This document shows, piece after piece, positions 57,308-64,000 of a stretch of 64,000 nucleotides of DNA (position 1 is the stretch's first letter; the number at the start of each line of letters is the position of its first letter). The stretch spans positions 6,138,001-6,202,000 of the forward strand of contig NZ_CP067101.1 in assembly GCF_016616425.1 (NCBI RefSeq), read 5' to 3'. The notes below the pieces were generated by a model, which was given only the letters and a program-made list of their open reading frames with translations, was not told where the DNA came from and did not search any database. Position numbers and translations under genes: made by a program. The DNA comes from Bradyrhizobium diazoefficiens. Its GTDB lineage: Bacteria > Pseudomonadota > Alphaproteobacteria > Rhizobiales > Xanthobacteraceae.

Positions 57308-58372
57308 TCACGTCAGGATCCATTCCTTGAAGCGCCGCGATACCGTATCGAAGTTATCTGCCCAATAGTCACCGTCAATTACGAGATTATTGGGGTTGTT
57401 CAGATCTGGCAGCCATTTGCGGCTTTCGGGTGACAACATTGTCGAAGCCTTCTTCGATACAGGCAGTAGACTCATTTGGTTCTCAAGTCGCAGCTGTACT
57501 TCTGGACGCACCAAGTATGCGAAAAGCTTCATCGCGTTTTCTTTGTTAGGCGCTCCTTTTAGAACCCCCAAGTAGTCTGGAAATATCAAGTTCTGCTCAA
57601 AGGAGAAGGACAGCGGAACCCCTCCACCAGCCTCATTTGTCGCTTTCACGCGGCCGTTCCAGGTCATGCTGAAATCGATCTCGCCTGTCTGCACAAGAGA
57701 GATCGTTTGGGGAGTCGCGGCCGTCCAAGTGGCAATGCTCGATTTTATTCGGTCGAGCGACTTGAATGCCCGGTCCACATCAAGAGGATAGAGGTCCTGC
57801 GGCGCAACGCCGTCAGCGAGAAGCGCTATTTCCAGAGACCCGTCAGGAGAGGGGTTCATTGAGCGACGCCCCGGAAATTTTTTTAAGTCAAAGAATTCGG
57901 CAAAATTCGCTGGATGCTTTCCTGGACCGTACTTCTTTGGATCCCACCCTATGCCACCAACAAAGGAATCATATGTGAGAAGGTATTTTGTTGGACGGAC
58001 TGACAAATCCGCAAGATCAACCATGGAAGAAATATCGAGTGGCTCTAGGAACCCCTGCTTGGCTGCACTTGATGCGGACACGCCGTAGAACAGACCAATG
58101 TCCCATTCCGCGTTGCCTGTAAGCACCATGGCTTTAACTTTACCGAGATCCACTACGGGAACGAAGTTGATCGAGATTCCCGTCTCTTGGGTGAAGGGGT
58201 CCGTTACGGTCTTTCGAAATATCTCTTGATAAGACCCACCAGACATAGCCATTGTGAGGGAGTTTGATGATGCTCTGGCATGCGAACTCCGAAGTACAAT
58301 TGGCGATGCGAATACACCGGCTGCTCCGATAATGAACGAGCGGCGTGAGGACGTTATCAGTGATTTTTTCAT
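57308..58372 (-). CDS. Orphan extracellular solute-binding protein with Tat signal
   Basis: A 354-residue PotD/iron-type (family 1) binding protein. SRRSFIIGAAGVFASPIVLR at residues 9-28 is a twin-arginine signal, so the protein is exported folded. SLTMAMSGGSYQEIF, PDGSLEIALLADGV, FSMTWNGRV and NAMKLFAYLVRPEVQ are typical polyamine/Fe-binding segments. The ATG at 58372 follows GGGAGGAACCATA. No permease or ATPase gene lies on either side, so it must use another importer or is a relic. The promoter element and leader are shared with the 50.5-kb fragment pair. Confidence 0.9.
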   Translation of the reverse strand: MKKSLITSSRRSFIIGAAGVFASPIVLRSSHARASSNSLTMAMSGGSYQEIFRKTVTDPFTQETGISINFVPVVDLGKVKAMVLTGNAEWDIGLFYGVSASSAAKQGFLEPLDISSMVDLADLSVRPTKYLLTYDSFVGGIGWDPKKYGPGKHPANFAEFFDLKKFPGRRSMNPSPDGSLEIALLADGVAPQDLYPLDVDRAFKSLDRIKSSIATWTAATPQTISLVQTGEIDFSMTWNGRVKATNEAGGGVPLSFSFEQNLIFPDYLGVLKGAPNKENAMKLFAYLVRPEVQLRLENQMSLLPVSKKASTMLSPESRKWLPDLNNPNNLVIDGDYWADNFDTVSRRFKEWILT

Positions 58373-58436
58373 TATGGTTCCTCCCAGTTGCGGGACAGTG
58401 TATATCCCGGCTAACTTGAACACGTACTGAGGTACG

Positions 58437-58495
58437 CTTGCGAAGCCAATACCAATTTCGGAGGCGTCAATACCAGATTGGAACTGATGTGTTCC
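58437..58495 (-). promoter_or_regulatory. Repeated element 3, sigma-54-like core
   Basis: On the reverse strand TTGGTATTGGCTTCGCA has GG (58453-58452) and GC (58441-58440) in -24/-12 spacing, giving an expected start about 55 nt before the binding-protein ATG. The flanking TTCCAATCTGGTATTGACG is shared with the other copies. Confidence 0.55.
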
Positions 58496-58599
58496 TGAGT
58501 TCACCAAGCCGGTCCCGAAGATGCTCGGTCAAGAGAACGGCGAAAAGACTCAGTAAGAGGGATCGCCTCGGCCTGTCGTATGATTGCCGCCATAAACGG

Positions 58600-58921
58600 C
58601 GCTTCGCGCCGATGTTTCGCCTGGGATGTGACACTGTGTTCACCCAACACTTCGAGACCTCCGCCCCGACCTCGAGCCAACACGACGCTGCGGTCAGCAG
58701 GGCCGCAAGTCCAAGTGGACCAAAATTTTCGGGTCGAATGTCGAATCCGCGCACCTCGCAAGAAACGGGAACGATGAGTGCCGCCGTCGGTAGCAATCGT
58801 AGTCACAATATCCTCTGCATGTTCCTACATCCCGTACGTACCCCGGGCCCAAGGAGCGAGGATATTCGACACAGGTTCGATCGCGGCGCGGAATCCTTTG
58901 ATTTACGACTACGAACTTCAT
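58600..58921 (-). pseudogene. Small Cys-pair protein, copy 2, frameshifted
   Basis: MKFVVVNQRIPRRDRTCVEY, GPGYVRDVGTCRGYCDYDCY match copy 1, but the first Cys pair is damaged (CVEYPR for CPVCSR) and the frame shifts near 58.73 kb, where LAALLTAASCWLEVGAEVSK continues in another frame. Confidence 0.8.
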
Positions 58922-59112
58922 GATGCGGTTCCGTCGGTGTACCGAAACAGAGACCTTGTTGCGCTATTATTTTATTATTGTTTACGCGTGGCCGGCGCTG
59001 CAACAGCAGTTGGCTCGAAATACGTTCAGGCTTGTTAGTTCATGCAGCTCCGTTCCGCGCCTGGCGTTCAGTCGCATTTGCCATTCCGCGAGCAAAGCGA
59101 AGCCATTGATGG

Positions 59113-59265
59113 TCAGCTTCCCGGCGCGCGTTGAAACGGTCGATGCATTTTCTTGGAGCAAAGCGCCGTTCGCCACCAGTAGCAGCGGATCAACCCACAC
59201 TTCCCACCGCATACGACACAACATTTGACTGGATTACTGCGCGAATTGTGAGAATTGTTTTGCAT
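59113..59265 (-). pseudogene. Small zinc-ribbon-like protein, copy 2, frameshifted
   Basis: The frame from 59265 reads VKCCVVCGGKCGLIRCYWWR and TALCSKK, matching the 10.4-10.6 kb gene. The last Cys of the second pair is lost by a frameshift and the tail is unrelated. Confidence 0.8.
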
Positions 59266-59580
59266 TCTCGCCTCCTGTGGGCATTCGGCGGGTCGCCTCC
59301 TGAGCATCTTTTTTCTGCGTGGGCGCACGCTCTGGACGAACGCCGGCCGCAGGCACTCTGATGTGCGCCTCGATGGCGTCGGAGCGCCCACCGTCCGCGC
59401 CAGGCGGGGGCGCGATGATGCGTGCTGGCGTCCTTCGCAGAGATCGCGCCGATCACTGCGTCCGCAGTGCTGTGCATTCACCACCGGTGTTGGCAGGCCG
59501 GACCAGCCGAGCTGGACAAAAACACCGTCAGGCCAATGAAGAACCTGCACTGCAAAGGAACGTTAATCAAAATCCTCGCC
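59266..59580. other. Leader-like stretch of duplication copy 2
   Basis: Counterpart of 10.64-10.94 kb; no gene. A short conserved frame (LQCRFFI) may be coincidental. Confidence 0.3.
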
Positions 59581-59640
59581 ACAATGCCAATACCAATCTC
59601 GGGCAGACCTATTCCAGATTGGAATTGGTGCCAAGCTTAC
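59581..59640 (-). promoter_or_regulatory. Repeated element 4, decayed core
   Basis: TTGGTATTGG is kept, but the position of the -12 GC reads GT, so a sigma-54 promoter would be weakened. The upstream TTCCAATCTGGAATAGG half is conserved. Confidence 0.4.
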
Positions 59641-59759
59641 GGTGAAACTATTCGCGATCCTTCTTCCAGACGAGCAATATTGAGATAGGCCGTGGCTGTG
59701 CTGCGGTTAACCACTGGATCGATCGGAAGCCAAGCTCTCGATGGAGGTGCCTCAAGAGC

Positions 59760-60610
59760 ACCCGATCAAGCAAGCGCATCGGCGGCATCGCGCATAGATG
59801 TCAGCGAGGTCTGCAGCCGTCACGCAATACGGCGGCATCACGTAGATCGTATTGCCGACCGGCCGAACCAGCAGGTTTCGGTCGCTAAAGAAGGCTGCGA
59901 GCTTCGGGCCGATGTCGGCGAGATAACCCGGTCTTCAGGTCGAGTGCTGTAATGGTGCCGGTGCGCTTGTAAAACGGGTGTCGTCGCGAAATGGCCCAAT
60001 TGCTTGCTCTTGCATCGCGGCCACCGATGCCACGCGCTGGCGATACTTGGGTTTTTGCGAAAGGTCCAAGTTAGCTTTAGCGGCGGCGCAAGCCACTGGA
60101 TTGGCAGTTGAATCTCGATGAAAGAACGTACGGACGCGATCCTTCGAATATTGCGCCTCGAAAATATCAGCACGGCAGAGCGTCACCGCGAGTGGAAGCG
60201 CCCCACCCAAGTGGTCTGTCTGGTGTCACATCGGCCTGCTCGCAAGCGAATGGTGTTCCTGTGCGGCCCCAGCCGGTCATGACCTCGTCGGCAATGAACA
60301 GGACGTCCGAAACCTCGCAGATCCGCTTCATATCTCTCAGCCCAGGCTGGGTACATCAGCATCCCATGCGGATCTGCTGCTTTCGCAAAGCTTCGATCGA
60401 GAGCAGTGAGTGATTGATCGTAGCGAGTTTCGTGCTGGCGCAGGCCACGACTGGTAACCGCCATCGCTCGAAGATGTCAATGAGAAGCGTGCCGCTGTTC
60501 AAAGGCACCATGAGCCCGCCGGCTGCCCTCGATCACGAGCGGCCGCTCACTGCTGTCCGGCGGATGTAGCGAATCGATGTCGATGCGAACGCCGTCAATT
60601 GCGCGCTATT
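59760..60610 (-). pseudogene. bioD-bioA remnant, copy 2
   Basis: Leftward from 60.61 kb: [13 protein letters not shown] and [20 protein letters not shown], then [15 protein letters not shown] are the C-terminal part of dethiobiotin synthetase Bio[41 protein letters not shown] and VMPPYCVTAADLADIYARC are BioA blocks. Deletions join BioD to the middle of BioA and frameshifts separate the pieces. It adjoins a rightward pabA remnant. Confidence 0.85.
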
Positions 60611-61015
60611 TCAAGAGGCTTGGCCAAGCCACGGAGGTGATTCGGAGCGACGTGGTCGGCGCCATCGAGTTGTTGGCCTCAACCCGCGCGCGGTAGTGAT
60701 CTTCCCTGGACGTATTGGAGGACGCGTGGCGCGTGCACGTCGACCGATGCATGACCGCTCCTCGTATGTAACGCATGGTGGTTGGCGGCTGTTCAAAGGA
60801 CTTCCATCCCGCTTTGCGTTGGGCGCTACCATTCCCTAGTTTGTGAACTCGAGGACTTATCAGCGCCTCATCTCACAGTGACAGTGCTTTCAGATGAAGG
60901 AGAGATCATGGCCATCGCACCCCGCCGCCATCCGACTTACGGCGTGCAGTTCCATCCGGATCAATATTGGCCCAGCAGGGGCACATGCTGTTTCTAAATT
61001 TCTTGCGGCTCGCAG
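60597..61015 (+). pseudogene. pabA/trpG remnant
   Basis: RYFKRLGQATEVIRSDVV, then ARARRPMHDRSSYVTHGG-like sequence, LCVGRYHSLVCELEDLSAPH and HPTYGVQFHPDQYW match PabA at 5.4-6.1 kb (RYFQGLGEATEVIRNDVI, FHPES). The nucleophile block GICLGHQ is deleted and the frame is broken, so it is dead. Confidence 0.88.
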
Positions 61016-61249
61016 ACGAATTTCTTTCGTCGACCGCAGGAGAGATTGACTTCGCGCCTAGACAGAACGCGGGACCTGGATGTCATCGGTGCCCCTCGGT
61101 TTATGGGAGGTCTGATCAAATTTGTACAAGGTTGTGCCCGCCATAAGATCCGCATAGGAGCGTTGCAATCAAGTGAGCGACTTGAATGAGGTGGCAAACG
61201 GCTCCAACCATTCACGGGCGCGATCTATTCTCACCCTCTACCAGCCGGT

Positions 61250-63388
61250 TCAATTGAGCCGATTTGTTCGGCGATCCTCAATAAGATCGAGAATCGCTCG
61301 CGCCGCCTCAAGCACATTGGTACCCGGTCCGAATACCGCGGCCACTCCCTTGCTGAACAAATCATCGTAATCCTGTCGGGGCACCACCCCACCGCAAATC
61401 ACAATGATTTTACGATCCCCGACCGGCTTTAGCTCCTGGATAACTTCCGGAACGAGGGTCTTGTGGCCGGCCGCGAGCGAGGAGATGCCCAGCACATGCA
61501 CGCTAGCGCGAACTGCCATCGACGCCGCCTCTGCTGGTGTCTGGAACAATGGACCGACAATCACGTCAAAACCGAGATCTTTCAACGCCGATGCAATAAT
61601 CTTCGCCCCTCGATCATGCCCGTCTTGACCTAGCTTGGCGATCATGATTTTCGGTCGCTCGCCGATCGCTTGCGAAATCTCGCCGACCCGAGCTACCAGA
61701 TTACTGAATTCAGGATCGTCTCCGTATGCTCGGCCATAAACGCTGGATACAACGTCCGGGATCGCAACGTGATCGCCGAAAGCCAGTCGCATCGCGTTGG
61801 ACATCTCACCTACTGTAGCACGAAGCTTGGCAGCTTGCGTCGCCGCCTCCAGCAAGTTTCCCTCTCCAGTTCGGGCGACGCGAGTCAATGCGGCCAACGC
61901 TGTATCCACCCTCTTCGTATCCCTTTTATTCTTAATCTGCGCGAGACGATCGATCTGGGATGCCCGCACATTCGAATTATCAATTTCCAAAATATCGATA
62001 GGATCTTCCTGCTCCAGGCGGTAGCGGTTAACTCCAACGATCACGTGATCTCCACGGTCAATTGCGGCCTGTTTTTGCGTCGCAGATTCCTCGATCAGCC
62101 GCTTCGGCCACCCAGTCGCAATCGCGCGCGCCATCCCTCCCATTTGTTCGATTTTCTCCATGAGTTGCCAAGCCTCACGGGCCAGATCGTCTGTCAGGCG
62201 CTCAACATAGTAGGATCCTGCAAGAGGATCGACGACGTCGGTGACGCCTGTCTCATTCTGAAGTATCAATTGGGTATTCCGAGCGATCCGCGCCGAAAAT
62301 TCGGTTGGCAGTGCGATTGCTTCGTCAAATGCATTTGTGTGCAAGGACTGTGTCCCGCCGAGCACGGCAGCCAGTGCCTCGTAGGCAGTCCGCACGATGT
62401 TGTTATATGGATCTTGCTCCTGAAGGGACACTCCGGATGTCTGGCAGTGCGTACGAAGTATTAGAGAGGATTGCTTCTGGGGCTGAAACTCCGTCATAAC
62501 CCGCGACCAAATCAGTCGGGCAGCACGTAATTTTGCCGCCTCCATGAAGAAATTCATGCCGATCGCGAAAAAGAAAGAAAGCCGTCCGGCAAACTCATCG
62601 ACGTTAAGCCCCTTGGCAATCGCCGATCGAACGTATTCGCGTCCATCGGCAAGGGTGAAGGCAAGCTCCTGGACCAGCGTCGCTCCAGCTTCCTGCATGT
62701 GGTAGCCAGAGATCGAGATCGAATTGAACCGCGGCATGTGCTGCGCCGCGTAGGCAATGATGTCTGCAACAATGCGCATCGATGGCTGCGGAGGATAGAT
62801 GTACGTATTTCGGACCATGAACTCCTTGAGGATGTCGTTCTGGATCGTTCCTGATAATCTTTCCCGAGCGACACCTTGCTCCTCACCGGCCACGATGAAC
62901 GTTGCCAAGATTGGAATGACGGCTCCGTTCATGGTCATCGAAACGGACGTTTCGCCGAGGGGAATACCGTCGAAGAGGATTTTCATGTCTTCGACCGAAT
63001 CGATGGCAACGCCAGCCTTACCCACATCGCCTACAACGCGAGGATGGTCCGAGTCGTATCCGCGGTGCGTCGCCAGGTCGAAAGCGACTGACAATCCCTT
63101 TTGTCCGGATGCCAAGGCTGCACGATAGAACGCATTGGATGCCTCCGGAGTCGAAAACCCAGCGTACTGCCGAATCGTCCAAGGCCGGCCAGCGTACATC
63201 GTCGCCCGCGGACCACGAACGAACGGCCACATACCAGGCAACGAGTCCAAGTGGGCAATACCGTTCAAGTCCGACGCCGTGTAGATGGGTTTGATCGCGA
63301 TGTCTTCTGGCGTTCCGCGCACGAGCGTATCGGGATCGGCCTTCAGTTCCTTCTCCGCGACTTTCCTCCACTCATCCGGAAATATCAT
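61250..63388 (-). CDS. scpA: Methylmalonyl-CoA mutase
   Basis: A 712-residue adenosylcobalamin enzyme that interconverts succinyl-CoA and methylmalonyl-CoA. The TIM-barrel domain shows [60 protein letters not shown] and [20 protein letters not shown]; the C-terminal B12 domain shows [20 protein letters not shown] (lower-ligand His). These blocks identify methylmalonyl- and not ethylmalonyl- or isobutyryl-CoA mutase. The Met at 63388 (MIFPDEW) behind AAGGACG is preferred over an extended frame to 63826. It follows the pccA end by 41 bp, so the pair turns propionyl-CoA into succinyl-CoA apart from the epimerase, which is not seen. Confidence 0.95.
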   Translation of the reverse strand: MIFPDEWRKVAEKELKADPDTLVRGTPEDIAIKPIYTASDLNGIAHLDSLPGMWPFVRGPRATMYAGRPWTIRQYAGFSTPEASNAFYRAALASGQKGLSVAFDLATHRGYDSDHPRVVGDVGKAGVAIDSVEDMKILFDGIPLGETSVSMTMNGAVIPILATFIVAGEEQGVARERLSGTIQNDILKEFMVRNTYIYPPQPSMRIVADIIAYAAQHMPRFNSISISGYHMQEAGATLVQELAFTLADGREYVRSAIAKGLNVDEFAGRLSFFFAIGMNFFMEAAKLRAARLIWSRVMTEFQPQKQSSLILRTHCQTSGVSLQEQDPYNNIVRTAYEALAAVLGGTQSLHTNAFDEAIALPTEFSARIARNTQLILQNETGVTDVVDPLAGSYYVERLTDDLAREAWQLMEKIEQMGGMARAIATGWPKRLIEESATQKQAAIDRGDHVIVGVNRYRLEQEDPIDILEIDNSNVRASQIDRLAQIKNKRDTKRVDTALAALTRVARTGEGNLLEAATQAAKLRATVGEMSNAMRLAFGDHVAIPDVVSSVYGRAYGDDPEFSNLVARVGEISQAIGERPKIMIAKLGQDGHDRGAKIIASALKDLGFDVIVGPLFQTPAEAASMAVRASVHVLGISSLAAGHKTLVPEVIQELKPVGDRKIIVICGGVVPRQDYDDLFSKGVAAVFGPGTNVLEAARAILDLIEDRRTNRLN

Positions 63389-63429
63389 TGTTCGTCCTTC
63401 CTCATGTCTCATGCCTTCGGTGGCCGAAC

Positions 63430-64000
63430 TCATTCGAATTCCAAGATCAGCGCATCCACCGCCAGCGTGGCGCCGGCGCTGGCGTGGATCTTCTTCACCG
63501 TGCCGTCGCGCTCGGCGCGCAGCACGTTCTGCATCTTCATGGCTTCGACGACCGCAAGCGTCTCGCCAGCCTTGACCTCCTGCCCTTCGGTCACCGCGAT
63601 CGAGACGATGAGGCCAGGCATCGGACACAGCAGCTTCTTGCCGGTGTCGGAGGCCGTCGTCACCGGCATCAGCTTCGCCGAGGCGGCTTCCGCTTCGGTC
63701 CAGACATAAACCGGCACCTCGACGCCCTGATGCGCGAGGCGGATGCCGTTGGCGATCGGGCGCGCCTGCACAGCGACCAAGTGGCCATCGATGGTGCCCT
63801 GCCAGACCGGATCGCCTGGCTTCCACGGTGAGGCCAGCAGATGCGCATTGCCGGCTTTGCCCTCGGCATCGACGAAGCGTACCGCGATCGCCTCGCCCTC
63901 GCGGGCGACCTCGAGCAGGATCTCCTGGCGGTCGAGCCAGACCGCACGGCGGCGCTCGCGCTGCACGATGCGGCCGCCCATCTGGCCGGAGATCTGCCGC
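63430..64000 (-). CDS. pccA: Propionyl-CoA carboxylase alpha subunit, C-terminal part (gene runs off window)
   Basis: About 189 residues at the end of a biotin-dependent carboxylase alpha subunit; the 5' end is beyond the window. The biotin carboxyl-carrier domain is visible as [36 protein letters not shown] (biotinyl lysine in AMKM) and [20 protein letters not shown]. The adjacent mutase gene points to propionyl-CoA as substrate; acetyl- or methylcrotonyl-CoA carboxylases share the domain. The sequence is markedly GC-richer than the mutase gene it is coupled with. Confidence 0.9.
   Translation of the reverse strand, partial: RQISGQMGGRIVQRERRRAVWLDRQEILLEVAREGEAIAVRFVDAEGKAGNAHLLASPWKPGDPVWQGTIDGHLVAVQARPIANGIRLAHQGVEVPVYVWTEAEAASAKLMPVTTASDTGKKLLCPMPGLIVSIAVTEGQEVKAGETLAVVEAMKMQNVLRAERDGTVKKIHASAGATLAVDALILEFE

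Larger units (their letters stand above)
58600..60480. repeat. Segment duplication, copy 2
   Basis: Leftward order is bioD-bioA remnant, repeated element 4 (59.6 kb), CVVCGG-type gene remnant and MKFVV-type gene remnant, the same order as 9.9-11.9 kb. Both copies are eroded, this one more in the Cys-rich genes. Confidence 0.85.

Noticed and set aside
63389..63826. 146-residue N-terminal extension of methylmalonyl-CoA mutase
   Set aside because: It overlaps pccA in another frame; MIFPDEW is the family start.
1..64000. nod boxes, NifA upstream sites, tRNA or rRNA genes, CRISPR arrays
   Set aside because: I looked for nod-box blocks, TGT-N10-ACA upstream of the sigma-54-like elements, tRNA-like arms and direct repeats with spacers and found none I could defend by eye.

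Overview
The window looks like part of the symbiosis island of a slow-growing rhizobium of the Bradyrhizobium type. The evidence is alphaproteobacterial protein sequences, alphaproteobacterial BioR-type biotin control, two islands of very GC-rich chromosome-like sequence (7.7-9.5 kb and 63.4-64 kb) set in a lower-GC background, long gene-poor stretches, many gene remnants and many broken insertion sequences (IS66, IS21, IS3, IS5, IS481, IS630, IS701, group II intron). No nod, nif or fix gene, tRNA, rRNA or CRISPR array was seen, so the assignment rests on style and protein similarity.

1-6 kb is a vitamin block. bioB-panD-bioF run leftward, and bioF is cut by the window edge. A divergent GntR-type regulator (BioR) is separated from bioB by a short region holding three copies of a TTATCTATAA-like operator. 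A Dabb-domain gene and a coupled pabB-pabA pair (p-aminobenzoate) follow rightward. 7.7-9.5 kb is a chromosome-like acyl-CoA dehydrogenase. 9.9-11.9 kb holds two small Cys-rich proteins and a decayed bioA; a diverged copy of this whole block lies at 58.6-60.6 kb, next to a decayed pabA.

12-25.5 kb carries acyl-CoA and amino-acid genes: an MmgE/PrpD protein, a receiver-like protein, glutamate 5-kinase, crotonyl-CoA carboxylase/reductase, an enoyl-CoA hydratase relative, an XRE regulator, an acyl-CoA dehydrogenase and a LysN-type aminotransferase. 27.5-36 kb (all leftward) carries a GABA-type aminotransferase, a two-subunit thiamine-diphosphate decarboxylase, a four-gene polar amino-acid/ectoine-type ABC importer and a formyltransferase. 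36.7-57 kb is an IS graveyard with isolated genes: a SnoaL/NTF2-like protein, a flavin monooxygenase of the NtaA/SnaA family and a nitrilase. 57.3-58.4 kb is an orphan Tat-exported solute-binding protein. 61.2-64 kb is methylmalonyl-CoA mutase coupled to the 3' end of the biotin-dependent propionyl-CoA carboxylase alpha gene.

Two themes connect the genes. One is biotin, pantothenate and pABA supply together with short-chain acyl-CoA chemistry (CCR, PCC, MCM, PrpD, acyl-CoA dehydrogenases). The other is amino-acid or amino-sulfonate-like turnover (two aminotransferases, split 2-oxoacid decarboxylase, importer). Several intact genes have a truncated paralogue elsewhere in the window, so the region has been built and partly destroyed by repeated segment duplication. 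A conserved element containing a GG-N10-GC (sigma-54-like) core recurs four times, twice just upstream of different genes with a shared leader.
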